From: Atkinsonella hypoxylon
Taxonomy: Eukaryota > Ascomycota > Sordariomycetes > Hypocreales > Clavicipitaceae
Reading direction: 5' to 3'
Assembly: GCA_000729835.1 (NCBI GenBank)
Contig: JFHB01000027.1
Coordinates: forward strand, 124,001 to 188,000
Length of the DNA stretch: 64,000 bases
Shown here in pieces: positions 1 through 12,511 of the stretch. Numbering within the stretch: the stretch's first letter is position 1; every line of letters begins with the position of its first letter. The position numbers and the translations under genes are program-made. A model generated the notes under the pieces. That model ran no database searches and was not told where the DNA came from. It worked only from the letters and a program-made list of their open reading frames with translations.

Positions 1-676
1 CCACAAGATTGCCCCTCCGCACAACGACAACCTGATCCGCCAGCCGACTCTCGTCCAGAAACCTCGCCGCCCCAAGCGTCCCCCAATACGACTCATCCTG
101 CACCCCCTCGGGCGTCAGCCGCCCAGGCAGATGCCGCGACCGCCCCTCGGGCAAGCCCTCATAGTACCGCACCAGCACGCCCAACCTGCTCAGCGCCAAC
201 GGCACAGCCAGCGTGACCACCTCAACCCTGTACCTACACCTCGCGCCGCGGAACACCCGCACCAGGTCCTCAAAGTCCCCCGGCCGACGACACGCCGTCT
301 CGAGCAGCACATCGATCCCCCGCCGCGTGACCTCCTCCGCCGCCAAGACAAGCCATCGCCTTGCGTCAGGCCCCGCGGCACCCGACGCCAGATGAGGCGC
401 CGACGCCATGAGCTGCCTGTACGCAGGGTGATAGGTCTTGTACGTATCGGCAATGAGGTGCGCGGGGGGCCCGCGCGCGAGACGCAGCGCGGAGAGTATC
501 GCGGGCGAGAGACGCGTCTTGCCTGCGCCGGTTTGTCCTACGACCAGGACGGCGAGGGGCTTCGGGTGCGCTGCGTGGGCGGGCAGGTGGTGGAATTCGG
601 CGGGGACGATGTCGGCGTGGAAGATTTGCAGGGACGTCTCGGCTGGGAGGCGGTAGGATGAGAGGTCGGGCGGCAT
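1..676 (-). CDS. Zeta-toxin-fold P-loop kinase-like protein, 3' end outside window
   Basis: The reading frame starts at the ATG whose first base is 676 and stays open to base 1, giving about 225 residues with no stop, so the gene is cut by the window edge. A Walker A motif GQTGAGKT lies near residue 50, directly after a hydrophobic beta-strand (PLAVLVVG), and is followed by a helix and a segment ending IADTYKTYHP. That layout fits the zeta-toxin/UDP-GlcNAc kinase family, which is also found in fungi as a domain of unknown role. Known members phosphorylate nucleotide sugars; activity here is not shown. No partner antitoxin gene is visible. An AT-rich leader (about 677-830) precedes the ATG. 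Alternative reading: another P-loop phosphotransferase. No intron is needed in the visible part. Confidence 0.7.
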   Translation of the reverse strand, partial: MPPDLSSYRLPAETSLQIFHADIVPAEFHHLPAHAAHPKPLAVLVVGQTGAGKTRLSPAILSALRLARGPPAHLIADTYKTYHPAYRQLMASAPHLASGAAGPDARRWLVLAAEEVTRRGIDVLLETACRRPGDFEDLVRVFRGARCRYRVEVVTLAVPLALSRLGVLVRYYEGLPEGRSRHLPGRLTPEGVQDESYWGTLGAARFLDESRLADQVVVVRRGNLV

Positions 677-1710
677 GGTTTTATTTATATTTATTATTAT
701 TATTTTTTGTGCTGCTAGATCTGAGAAGGGGAAAATGGCATTTGACGTTGGGGTCTTGGTTGATTTTACCTTTTTTTTTGAAAAAAAAAAACCCCATTTA
801 ATGGTGCTATTATTAATATTTTGGACCCTGTGATACGTATGATCCTGTCATGTCCGAGTCGGGATAGTCATGCATGCGGCCGCCATTGTAAATTGGCTGA
901 AAAGGAAAGTATTACGTAGGGCGCAGAGATTTCGTTTTCGCATTGCACGCAGAAGAAGCAATTCTCAACATGGCAAGTGGGCAACTCAGAGCCTTAATCA
1001 TCACAATCTCATGACTGCTACCTTATCTCAAACAATCAACAAGTAAACCAAGTCCCAGGCGGCATTTCCAGAAGCCTCTAGACTGAAATGCATACGGGCA
1101 ACACAAACGCCTACGGGCTATCTTTGCCAGTTTCATGCATGCAAAGCATCAGCCATCATCAGCTCCCCGTCTGATGTAACCTCCAAAGCCCGCCAAACCA
1201 TGATTGAAACATGGCTGTTCAAAATACAACATGTGATCCCTTTACTCCAAATGATGGATGACCTTTAGGCCCTTGCGCCGTAGTAGAAGCCTCAAGCCAG
1301 TCTCCGGCCTCGTCAAACAAGATAACTGCAATTTCAATCTCGGTGTCATTTGCCTTCCACCTGTTTCTGAAGGGGGTAAGAAAAAAACTTATATCAAAGA
1401 CTGTGCAAGTGCTTTGCACCTACTGAACATCCGAAACGCCGTTGAAAGAGCCAATAAGTAAGATAACACAAAAATAATTCGAATCAAAGGAGGCTCCAAA
1501 AGCTTCAATAAAGAAAAAAAAAAAAAAAAAGATGGATGAGTATATAAAGTCGCCATGGAGGCGAAATGGTATAAGGGGGCTGGCACTGTGCTTCGAGCCG
1601 TGGGGCTGCTGTCATTTTCTGTAATGTTCTTAATTCCACGATTACTTTTCTTCGGTCCTCACGACCGAGCCGAATATCTTCGAATTTGAGGTTCTCGGGG
1701 TATGCAGGCT
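677..1710. other. Intergenic, tandem leftward genes
   Basis: No coding frame with a recognisable domain or matching splice sites was seen. It should hold the promoter of the kinase-like gene on the left and the 3' UTR of ATG1 on the right. It contains AT-rich stretches (about 680-830) and an A-tract near 1514-1531. Confidence 0.5.
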
Positions 1711-4700
1711 TTACGCCAAGCCATGTGATGGTACGCTGCGCGGTGTAACATCACCGCTTCGTCGACGTGCAGCTTGCAGCTGTGCATGTTGTTCCTTGCT
1801 GTTGGCGTCGGCGATCATTTGCTGCTTCTTCGCAACTGCCGCAAGACGTCCCCGAATCATTTTAATCACTATATACGCCGACTGTTAGTTCAACCCTCAT
1901 CGATGTACATGCGTTCCACGGCCAAACTTACTTTTTCGGACATGAGCTGCTTCGTCGACATCTAGTTCACCACTAGTCTCCCTGTGCGAACTTCTGGCCA
2001 GCTCTTTGCCAGAAGAGAGCCGTTGGACCAATCCATCATCATCGTTATCTAGCACTGCCTCGAGCATTCGAATCGCTGTGACATAAGAAATCTTGCAGCC
2101 CGGCAGATTCTCGTTCGTCACCTCATCAATAGCAGCGGCGCGACTCATTTCGAGCGCGCGATCGTACATCAACTTTTCAGCGCTGATCCCCGGCGTTAAG
2201 TAGACTTGTTTCGCTGTGGACGCGGTGGAAGACAGGGAGTCGGTTCCCTGGTTAGAGGGATGGCTAGGGTGTTCTTCCGGAAGCATCTTTTGCGCTTCTA
2301 TCAGCTTCATGCGAACAATCTCGGACTTCTCCAAAACCTCATTGAAGCGCTGTCGGACCCATTGCACAATTGCATTGATACTTTGGGCAATATTTTCTGA
2401 AACCGCTGCCGAGACGCCGCTGCCGCCGTCCCCTTTGCTCTTCTTAGACCACCACACGCTAGCAAGGTCCATGGCCTGAGCCAGTAGCGTGAGAGATTTC
2501 ACGTATAGAACCAGAGCTTCCTCGGATAGGGATACAATAGCCTCGACGGTGAGGCCATCCTCATCTTGTGACAGCTGGTCAATACCAACTCCACCAAGTC
2601 CATGGTCCGTCGAGGGAGCCATGGGGACCAACTGCTTGTATTTGACCTCGGCAAAGCCGTACACACAGTCGCTTCTCTCGGCATATTCTGTCATAGCCTC
2701 CTTCGTCCTGACGTCTTCGTCCGCCAATGGCAAGCTTCTACCATCTCCGATGAGACTGCCGGGGGACGACGGAGTTGGGTATGCGGGAAAGGGTTGATAC
2801 ATTGGAGGGGAGTGGCCCTTTCCGCGAATTGGAGCAACCTTGAATCCAAAAAGACGCAGGCTAGCGTCTTGGATGGCTTTGGATATGGCGCTAGACGCTG
2901 AGCTGGGGCTAGCGGAAAGCGTCTTTTCATACGAAGATCTGCGATCATGAACAGCGCGGCCCTGAGCCACAAGGGCAGTCCGGGATGCTGGCGTCGGAAC
3001 TGCACCGGTCGTTGATGTTGGCGTCCCTTGCTGCGTACTTCGACGTACCATTGGAGCCGAGCGTGGCCCAGAACCTTGCCCAGACAGCTTCTCGTTGGCG
3101 GCGAGCTCGTCTGCCAATGCATTAACCTCAACATGTCTTCGCTCAACTACAACATAGTCTCTCTCGAACATCACGTCTTGCGCTGCCTTTTCTTCCTCGG
3201 TAATTGGTTGGCCACTCGATGACTGTCTCACAATGCGCGGTGATGATGATTTTTGAGGAGGTGGGTGGCTTCGCGGACTTGTTTGCTCACGAGAAGGCCG
3301 GTCAGTGATTCGCATCTGGTTCGGCATAGAAACAGCATGATGCGGCAGGGGTCGTTGAATGCCAAGCCCAGCTTCATTATCTCGGGGAGAGTTCTCAATC
3401 CGCGGTGACTCTGTCGAGCGCCTTCTGTTATATCGGCCCTCGGCCGGACTGCTGGGTTGTGGTGACTGTTGCATCACTTCGCGTGGCGACCCATTTGACG
3501 CAGCGTCTCGGGGAGGTCCTAAGCCTTGACGTTGATGGTGACCAGCTGCTGGAGACGGTGAATACTCTTCACCCTGAGGGATAGGCTGTAGCTCTCTTCT
3601 CTGCGGCTTAGGAATATCATCCTCAACCAGACCAGGGATATCACCTGTGATGACAGGATGAGCAAAGAAGTTCTCGAAGCTCAGTCGTTCGACAGGGCTG
3701 CGCTTCAAAAGGCTGCGTATAAGACCCTTAATCTCGGAGCTAGTGACGACTTCCTTGGGAAACTTGATGATGTCCTCCGCAGCCTCTATCTTGCGCAGAA
3801 GCTCAACATGGTTCCGTGCTCGGAAGGGTGGACGACCGGTCACCATTTCGTACAACACAGTCCCTACTGACCACAAATCTGCTTTGGCATCATATCGCTC
3901 GTAACGGAGAATCTCCGGAGCCATGTACAAAGGAGAACCGCAAAGCGTATCTGCCAGCGAGGTAGAAGGCAGAACTCTCGCAAATCCAAAATCAGCAAGC
4001 TTAAGCATAGGTAATGATGCGAGGCCAGCCACAGGTATTAACGAATCCTGACTGGCCGACAGGATGGGCAGGTTCTTTTGGTTTCTGAAGGCCTGTGACG
4101 GTAGGAGGAGCAGGTTTTGTGGTTTGACGTCTCTGTGGACGTAATTCTTCTTTCGTAAGAATGCCAAAGCGCTTGCTAATTGCTTCATGAAGTGCCGTAT
4201 GACTACTTCGTGGAGCCCAGAATTCGGCCAACTGGGATATTTGCCAGCCATATCATGGGTGGCGGGGTGCGTCGACAGCTTGTCTCGCTTCTTTATGAAT
4301 AGGGATAAATCACCCAACTCGCAGTATTCCATGATCAGGTTGATATGTGTCGATGATTCCAGGCAGTCATGTAGAGCAACAATGTGAGGGTGTCGCAATG
4401 TTTTCAGGATCTGGATCTCTCCATAAAGGTTCTCTTTTAGCTTCTTGTTCAGCCGTTCGAGTTCGACCGATTTGACAGCGACGGCAGCTTTTGTCTCCTG
4501 ATCGAGTGGGCAACAGATTAGCACAGTGCTCTACAACTTTGCTTTCCCATGATCTCCCTGTCGCTAAGTGCCCAGATAGCCGGCTGCTGCAGACAGCACT
4601 ATAGAGCGGACGGCTATCAACAACCCGTCGGCAATGCCCAGATGGTGCACTACCCTTCACAGCTAGAAGCATCATCATCACAACGCACCTTGTGCCAGCC

Positions 4701-4817
4701 CATGTACACTTGAGCAAAGCTACCCTTGCCGATTTCCTTGTCAATAACAAATTGGCCAATAGCCCGTCCGTTCGACCGCCGGGAGCCGGACGTTGCGCCA
4801 TTTTGACGACTCGCCAT
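1711..4817 (-). CDS. ATG1: Autophagy serine/threonine kinase ATG1 (ULK family)
   Basis: Model: exons 4689-4817, 1932-4497 and 1711-1868 (129+2566+158 bp), 950 residues. Exon 1 carries the glycine-rich loop (GKGSFAQVY) and joins in phase to ETKAAVAVK, with the ATP-binding Lys near residue 52. HRD lies near 164-166, DFG near 212-214, and GSPLYMAPE follows in the activation loop. A long Ser/Pro-rich linker follows. DYVVV near residues 490-494 matches the ATG8-interacting motif known in yeast Atg1. The C-terminal helical region is the EAT/MIT-type domain that binds ATG13 in the family. The last exon completes RKMIKMIRGRLAAV and ends at TAA. Atg1 starts autophagy at the phagophore assembly site by phosphorylating ATG proteins. 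If the last 63 bp intron is retained, a shorter, different C-terminus results. No close neighbour shares its pathway. Confidence 0.95.
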
Positions 4818-6238
4818 GGCTTCCCGATGAATTTGGCAGACGACAGGAAGTCAGACGGTGCCAATGCGAGCCCGTGGGCCTACAAGATACGAGAATCGGA
4901 TGCAATCGCCAAAGTCGTCATGTAGACAATCTAGGTGCTGCTCAAACAGATGGATGATTCAGGGGCCGGACTGGAGGGCTGAGGGAAATACAGGGTGCGA
5001 ATGAAGGGAGTTTTCAACGAAGCGTAAGGCAGAAACGGGAGCTTGAAGGCAACAAGGCGAGCGAGCGAGTCTGGGGATCGCTGGTGAAGATGCTAGAACG
5101 GGGTCGGCAGGTCTCCGATAGGCCAAACGAAGGCGAAGCCTGGTGGGCAGACAGGTTGTTAGTGTGCGACGAACATGAGCAGAGGTTGTCGGGGAAAAGA
5201 TGCTGAGAAATGCACGATGCAAGGAGAGGAAACACGACGGCAGGTTTACGATTTTGGAGAGGGTAGCGTCCTGCGATGGTCGGGGGGACCTTGATAGGCG
5301 AGACCTGGTTCTGGGAGTGACTAACACTGAGACAAGGACGATTTAGCGATGATGGCACCTAGTCGCAAAGCGAAGGTAGACCAGGTAAGCTTAGGTTAGG
5401 TAGGTAGGTAGTCGAGGCGCGTCAAGAGATCTATATGGCTTGAAAGAGCGTCAAGTGATGGCAGCGGCGAGCGAGCAGAAGAAGCAGAAGTTGCTAGTCT
5501 ACCAGTCTACCAGTCTACCAACAAGGACGCCGAGATGGACGAGGGGTCCGATGTGGCGGACGAGGGGACGAAGAGGCGAGCGCAGATAAGGCGAGATAGT
5601 GCGTGTCGAGATTGATACATGTACCTAAAGTGCGGTGCCTAGTGGCAGCCCAGGTTACTTGACGATGGACGAGGTACATACATACAACAAACAAGCTCAA
5701 GCTCGGATGGGGCGTGGACGACGGTCTGGGTGAGGATCAAGGCCTGCCCCCAAGAAAAAAAGAGAAGAAGAAAAAAAAAAATTTAGACAACAGATGGAGT
5801 GTGGTATAGACGTTGAGTGGGCGCTGGCTTGTGGTGTGGTCGACTTGCTCCAGTGGACAGGCCAGTAGACAGTGGACAATGGACGGCGGACGGTGGATAG
5901 AGGGTCAGTAGACAGTGAAACAGCCAGTGGACACAAGTCAGCGGTCAGCAGTCAGCGGTTAATACATAGTTCATGGCACCTGCGTCAACACAGCTCAAGT
6001 GCTCCATGCTCTGCTTGAGACAAGCGCTCGTGACAGGTCGTGGTGGCCCCATGTCGCCAAAGTCGCATTGATCGTTTCACCATCTCCAGCGAAACACTGC
6101 AGCGACGCTCGACAGGCTCAGAGTTTGATCAAGCAAGCACCTTGCACAATACCAACCCGACGCAATACTGTCAATACTGTGCGGATATGCCTTCTCCCGA
6201 GTCAGCTGCTGTGCAACCAGGCTGCAGCCAGACCAGAG

Positions 6239-6263
6239 CCATCCATCCATCCATCCATCCATC
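6239..6263. repeat. (CATC)n microsatellite
   Basis: About six tandem tetranucleotides. Lies in the non-coding region upstream of ATG1. Confidence 0.85.
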
Positions 6264-6710
6264 AACGAGGCAAAAGCGTCCAAAAGCCAGTGCCTGCCAA
6301 GTTAACTATTAGTTAACTAGTTTCTGGTCTGGTTTGTTCTAACCATCATCTGGTTGCCCCCTTCTCCCCCTTCTCCCCCGCAACACGCTCCGCCTTGCGC
6401 CCCCAATGCCCAGCCCAATGTTGTGCATGCCTGCCCGCAGACAGACTAGCAATACAGTGCAAGTGCAATCAATGCACAGCGCAAACCAGCGGCCAGTCTG
6501 TCTTGTCTGTCTTGTCTCTGGAACACGTTGCTGTAGATTTGGGGGCCCTCGGGCGTCCTCCAGGGATCCACCAACACCACCACTAGTTTTGCCAACAGTA
6601 TTAGATGTTGGTACTGGCATAACTACTCCGCAGGTCTGCTGGCCTTCCTATCTTTGCATCCCCAGGTGGAATTGCTAGTATAGGACGCAGAGGACGCAGA
6701 GGAGGCGATT

Positions 6711-6734
6711 GGTGCTGGTGCTGGTGCTGGTGCT
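6711..6734. repeat. (GGTGCT)4 hexanucleotide repeat
   Basis: Four perfect copies, intergenic. Confidence 0.85.
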
Positions 6735-8499
6735 GACTCGGCTACGTGGCTGGTCGAGAGTAGATGCTCGTTGCCAGCGCTGTAAATACCTCAGGCATTA
6801 TTACCTGCACAGGCATCCGGGTAGGTCATCGAGAGACACAATGCCTGGTACACGATACACGCACGGTACATGCATGCATGGCCTGGAAAAAAAAGTTACC
6901 ACCTACGGACACGGAGTTCTTTGCCCCTGTTTATCATCCACAGTCTGATACGGACCAAACCAAACCGAACAATCACAGCTCCAGATGCCCAGATAGCCCG
7001 TTTCGACTTTGAGCAAATTTGACTCCCATCTCCACGCCCAATGTTGTTATCTATCTATCTATCGCTGCGCCTATACGGAGTAATTTATACGGATGGCAGT
7101 TTATGCACAACGGATACGATAAGCTCGCGCAAGTAGGTACAGTACAGTACTAGGCACCTAGGTCCCTATGCATCCACTGACATTTCGCGCATGCTGATCG
7201 CCCCAGTACGAAGTACATACATCCCTTCATCCCTTTGACTCACGCCATGAGTCCCTCTCAGCACGCCACAAGGACATCGGCAACACGCCTCCTTCCTCGC
7301 TTCCCCCTCGACCCGACTTCAACCCAGCTGGGCAGACCACGTGCCAGCCCTAAACAAAGCCACAGGCCGCGACATCGCAGCCCCTCACCCTGGGTAGTGC
7401 TCAAGACTCGAAATTCTAAAAAAGCTGAGCTCGAAACTCAAAAATAATCGCCAGCTACGGAGTAGAAGTAATACAATCAAATCTTTGTGCCTCCCCCTTC
7501 CCTCCCCCCCTCCCTCCCCCCAATTAGCACGTGTCTCGCCGCCCAGGATGGGATGGCCGGTTATCACGTCCCCGGGATTCCAGCATTCCAGCAGTTGCTC
7601 CGCTGCGGCCCGTGCAGGTCGTGTCCAGTGGAAGACATGGCCGCTTGTAGGGTGCTCTTGAGCAGAGACGCTTCGGCCAGATATTAAGAAGGGTGGTCCC
7701 TTGATCTCGTCTGCATCTTTTACTTGGATTTAATAGTCACCTTGTCACTGCCGGCCTTTGTTTATCTGAATTAGATGACTTGCTGACGTTAAGGTATCTT
7801 CTTCACTTCCTGCTCACCGAATGTGCATCGTTCAATCCAGATTGACTGTGGGTGTCGCTCATATTAGACTAGGTAGGTGCCGACTAGGGTGCCTTTCCAC
7901 TTGGCTCTCCAATCACTTCTATTTCTCTCATGGACATCTCCAAAGTATGTCAACTGGAACTCACGACAACTCACGACACAAGGTACGACACTGGTATGGC
8001 CGAATATTCTTGACCACTACTACTCCACGCACAGCATTCAAAACATTATAAACAGCACGTATTCCAGGCCCAGCCCCTTGCAAACGACAATGGTCTTTCA
8101 ACATTCAATTCAATGCGTCAGGGTATCAATACCACATCCCGAAAAGCAGATAATCAACGCCGTCGCACCAGTCTGGAGACCTCTATTACTTCGCCGACCT
8201 CGTGTTCGGTAGTTCATGTCAATGCTCCATCCAGGACTGGGCATTCCCGTTTCCCATTGCGCCTTCATGATGCCATATGGCCGGCAATCTATGAAGGCCA
8301 TGACCCTGACCTGTTTTCAGGCCAGAGGGGGTATCTGTGGTATGACAAACGAAAAATCATAACTGATAAAAAGCAAAATGCGAAAGAAGAGAGAGGGGCC
8401 AATCACCGCCATTCCACGCCCGTCTTCTGCCAACATGCTCGCCAAATGATTTGATTTGCCCCTTGCATTTACAAGTAAGCAGTTACTTGTACCAAGTCA

Positions 8500-9474
8500 T
8501 TAATGACCGCCAGACTTGTCAGCAGTGGGAAGTTCCTTGATGGCCTCCGTGATCATGTTAATACCCTTGCGGAGCTCAGCCTCGGTGATGACCAAAGGAG
8601 GAGCGAAGCGGATGATGTCCCCATGGGTGGGCTTGGCCTGAAAAAAGAAGTATCTGGTTAGCTGACGAGCAATAACCCAAAGCGTAACGTAAACGTCGAC
8701 GGGTTCTTACCAGGAGGCCCTTCTTCTTGAGAAGCAGGCACAAATCCCACGCAGTGCGGCCGGAAGCTGCCGACTCATCAATGACAATGGCGTTGAGAAG
8801 ACCTTTGCCACGGATCGTCTTGATGATTGGAGATTTAAGAGCTGCGAGACTCTCACGGAAAATGTTTCCCAAACGCTCGGCGTTGGCAATCATGTTCTCT
8901 TCTTCTACAAGCTCCAAAGCTCGGATGGAAACCGCACATCCAAGAGGGTTACCGCCATAGGTAGATCCGTGAGTGCCCGGCTCTACTACTAACATGACCT
9001 CCTTGCTGCTCAGGACAGCACTGACGGGGTACATGCCGCCGGAAATGGCCTTGCCCAAGGTAACCATGTCGGGCTTGATTCCAGACCATTCGGATGCGAG
9101 CATTCGGCCTGTTCGGCCAATGCCAGTCTGAATTTCATCGCAGATAAGGAGCACGTTGTGCTTCTTGCAGAGAGCGTGAACTTTGACGAGGTAGTCTTCG
9201 TCTGGTACAACCACACCGGCCTCGCCCTGAATGGGCTCAACAAGGAAAGCGGCAGTGTACTTGCCATGAACCTCAAGAACCTCCTCAAGATCGGCGACAT
9301 TGTTAAACCGGATTGGCTTGCCAGTTGAGGGACAGACGGCGCCAATATTGGGAATGTAAGGACCGTAGTTATCCTTGGACTCGGGGTCGGTAGACAAGGT
9401 GACGGCCGTCATCTACAGAGGCGACCATCTAGTTAGCGGCTGTACATATATATATGATATAAATAAAAATAAAA

Positions 9475-9508
<34 letters not shown>

Positions 9509-10095
9509 AGAAGAGAGAGAGATGAAATGAAGTGGTAGACTGCCTCATTCGCAGTGACAACGGGTACCAACAGCGAGTGCATCGGGAAAGACAATCTTAC
9601 CGATCGGCCGTGAAAGTTGTCGGTGACACAGAAGACCAAAGCCTTGTCCTTCTCCACGCCCTTGACCTTGTACGCCCATTTACGTGCAATCTTGACTGCG
9701 GTCTCGGTAGCTTCGACACCGGTGTTCATGGGTAGCACCATCTCGTAGCCGAAAACCTGTCGGATTTTCTCAGCCCATTTGGGGAAGACATCGTTGTAGA
9801 AAGCGCGGGAGGACAGCGTCAAGCGGCTGGCCTGCTCGGTGAGAGCCTTGACGAGTTCTGGGTGGCAATGGCCTTGGTTAACGGCGCTATAGGCGGAGAG
9901 GAAATCAATGTAGTGGCGACCTTCAGGATCCCATACATTGACGCCCTTTGCCCTGGAAAAGACTACGGGGAGAGGGTGGTAGTTGTGAGCGGCATATTCA
10001 TTCTCAGCCTTGATGGCAGCCTCGGTGGAAGCAGCGTGGTACCGGGAGATGACACCGGCAGCCTTGGGAGCATCGGCCTCTGCGTGGGGGGCCAT
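8500..10095 (-). CDS. Ornithine aminotransferase (ornithine--oxo-acid transaminase)
   Basis: Model: exons 9601-10095, 8711-9412 and 8500-8637 (495+702+138 bp), 444 residues, all introns phase 0. It is a class III PLP-dependent aminotransferase. NTGVEATETAVK binds the cofactor phosphate, CDEIQTGIGRTG holds the Asp near residue 257, and the Schiff-base Lys is in TLGKAISGG near residue 286. The length matches the family. The enzyme converts ornithine and 2-oxoglutarate to glutamate semialdehyde and glutamate, linking arginine breakdown to proline; fungal forms (Car2/OtaA/AgaA) are usually cytosolic and arginine-induced. No mitochondrial presequence is evident. Intron 1 (9413-9600) carries a long purine run on the plus strand, that is (CTT)n on the sense strand. 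The start was chosen as the first ATG in frame before a conserved N-terminus. Confidence 0.95.
9475..9522. repeat. GAA/GA purine microsatellite inside aminotransferase intron 1
   Basis: Plus strand shows AAG/GAA repeats ending in (GA)n. On the transcribed sense this is a CTT-rich pyrimidine run in the middle of a 188 bp intron. Confidence 0.85.
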
Positions 10096-12511
10096 TATGG
10101 GAAATGATGAGAGAAAGCAACCCTATTGAATGGTTCAAGGAAGACAGGCAACAGCGTATCTTTTCGATCGAATCGGTAGAGATGTTCAACTGGACGGAGA
10201 GTAATTTCGTGGCAACTAGAGGAAGGGGAAGAGGAAAAAAAAAAAAGAAAGAAAGAACCGAATGTTGGTTAGTTGAGATTACGAGGTGTCTTGGCGGACA
10301 GTAGGCAGCAACTGCAGGGAAAATCTGACCAGTGCGCAGAGGGGCGAAACAGGAAGTGACCTAGAAGCCACATTGTCTGGGCGGTGGACGGTAAGGGCCG
10401 CCGGTACCTCCTGGTCCTGGTCATGTATCATGTATGCTGACGGCATATGACCATGAGCCGACTGCTCGGCCCTCTGCCCGAGCATCAAGATCCATAACGG
10501 CGGACAAGGCGGGTTACCGGGATTCAGAATGGGCTTAAGGCTGGGAACGTACCTTTCGCAACGTCCCTAAGTCAGACAAGGCAGTTGGCTTATTTGGGGA
10601 AAAAGGCGGGAGCGCTCTAAGGCTTCTGGAAAGACGAAGGAAGAGCGGACGTATCGCAACGAGGAGAGATCCAGACTAGATGGACAGAAATGCAGCAGAG
10701 CAGTCAGAACAATAACTTCCGTGAGCGGGGGTGCCGGTGGCCTTTTCTTTCCAATTTATACGTGGCACGAGACGAGAAGACTCATCATGGCCTCCGACAA
10801 AGCGACAAAGCTTGCCCGCCGCTACACCCCTAAGTGCAAGTGGACAGCCAGAGCGGAGGCCCGGCGTTGTGGGCGAGTGAAAGTGTTGGCTGGACCGGAG
10901 CACCTGTGGTGCCACACCTTGGCAGGCACGGAAGTCTGGATCCTGGCAACCAGTCATGGTATACCAGAATGCCGAAGCCAACCGGCCCACCAGTCGACAA
11001 CTACCACCGAGGCGATAGCAGGGCGGACAGGCTTTGTCCTTTGTTCTCCGAACTTGGCAATTGCGGTTTGCTCGGAGATCGGATCGATTGGCAGCGCTTC
11101 GCAGGTGATTCCGGACCCCGTGCCGAAGTCCATCTGCGGAGATTCTCACGCATCGAAGCCGTGGAAGATAAGACAGGACAAGCCCTTTCTGCTAATGTCT
11201 AACTAACATGACCGGTCGGCTTCCCATGTCTTCTTACTCGCTCAGTCCTCCGTATCGGTGGCTGCCTGGGCCCCCGGGGATCGCCTGCACGCGGCAGACA
11301 CGGCTCCGTAGACCACATGACATCTGGCCAATGGATCAGCAGGCATTTACCTGACGAAAGCCTTGTTGAACCTTGCAAGACCCCAAGATCCCAGCCCATC
11401 TGGGTATCTGGAAAGATCTACTGTGTACTCCGTGCGCGGTGGCGCTACCGTCCCATGTGGTAGCCGTTTCCAAGAAGCAGATCTAAGCAGATCTGAATGG
11501 AACAAACCGCATTTTTTGTCAAACATGACGGCTTCAACGGTGTGAGCATCCCATGTGGACATGCTGTCGGCGGCGGTTCAATCAGGCGCTCCCGCCCGTT
11601 GGTCAGACGAGAGGCAGCCCTCCCATGCATCTCGCCGGTCGCCTTTAACGCCAGATGTGTATCGGTCGTAGTGCGCCAGACGCAGGTGGCGTACTTGAAA
11701 AATTCTTGTCGTACTCGTCAGCGACTCTGAGTCGCAGGCAGGCTTCAATCCGTCAGTCGTCCGGTAGCGCAACTCCGCATTTTGTCGACGAGGACCAAAG
11801 GCTCGTGCAGGGAAGAAATTCCAATTCTGCAGCCGGATATCGGGTCAGAATAGCCGGCAGCAAAAGCGCACCAGCTGAAAAGGCGGAGGACGCAGGTGCA
11901 ACCGGCTGGCCGTTGCTGAGGCCCGAGACCGGCCGCTGCTGTGGACGGCTGGCGCACAGCTGGAAAGCCAGCTACGGGGATGAGTTGCGCACAGGAGTAC
12001 GACCAACCATGCTAATATCAAGCTCATCGGAACAAAAAAAAAATAAAAAAAATCCCGGCGTTTCTGGTAATAGTAAATACTCTATTACAAAAGTCTCTCA
12101 CGTGCTGGCTTATTCTGGTCTCATTGTCGGTGTTAAAAAAATCGTGCATGCATGCATGCATCAGCTTGCCCGCCAGCTCATGCCCCACCGTCCTACAGCC
12201 GACTCCTCTGGCTCGCAGCTTCTCGTCATGTATCCTTATTGGCCCGCACCTGCCAGATATGCAGTCTCTGCGCGTCCACCAGCATTCTCACTGCCGGCAC
12301 TAACTAGCAAAGATCAAAGGCTCGGTCGGGGATCAAAGACTCACTTGGCAGTCAGGACTTTGTTCCTCGGTACCAATAACACGGAGACCCTGCATTAGGC
12401 TCGAATCTAAAGTCTGGTCTTTACCTCCCGGCAACGGCCCGCTAGGAGATCGACGCCTCATCGCCCCCTTTCCTTGCCACATGGTGGCATGTATACATCA
12501 CGGCAATCAAC
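10096..12511. other. Divergent intergenic region between aminotransferase and GPI10
   Basis: About 2.4 kb. Several overlapping open frames on both strands (for example near 10721-11206 and 11655-12398) encode low-complexity, Arg/Ser-rich peptides with no domain and no supporting splice sites. Taken as the two promoters facing apart. An A-rich stretch lies near 12032-12050. Confidence 0.45.

Larger units (their letters stand above)
4818..8499. other. Long gene-poor region upstream of ATG1 and downstream of OAT
   Basis: About 3.7 kb with no supported gene. Short open frames here have low-complexity or antisense-like composition and no domain. It holds the ATG1 promoter/leader and, at the right end, the 3' UTR of the aminotransferase gene. 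Features seen are purine/pyrimidine runs, a (CATC)n run near 6239-6263, a (GGTGCT)4 run at 6711-6734, repeats of AGTCTACC near 5500-5520, and two exact TACGGAGTA sites (7074, 7456). Confidence 0.5.

Noticed and set aside
10721..11206. Overlapping open frames on both strands
   Set aside because: GC-rich intergenic sequence opens several frames at once; none shows conserved motifs.
11655..12398. Plus-strand open frame of 247 codons
   Set aside because: No domain, mixed low-complexity composition, runs through an A-tract, overlapped by open frames on the other strand; no splice support.
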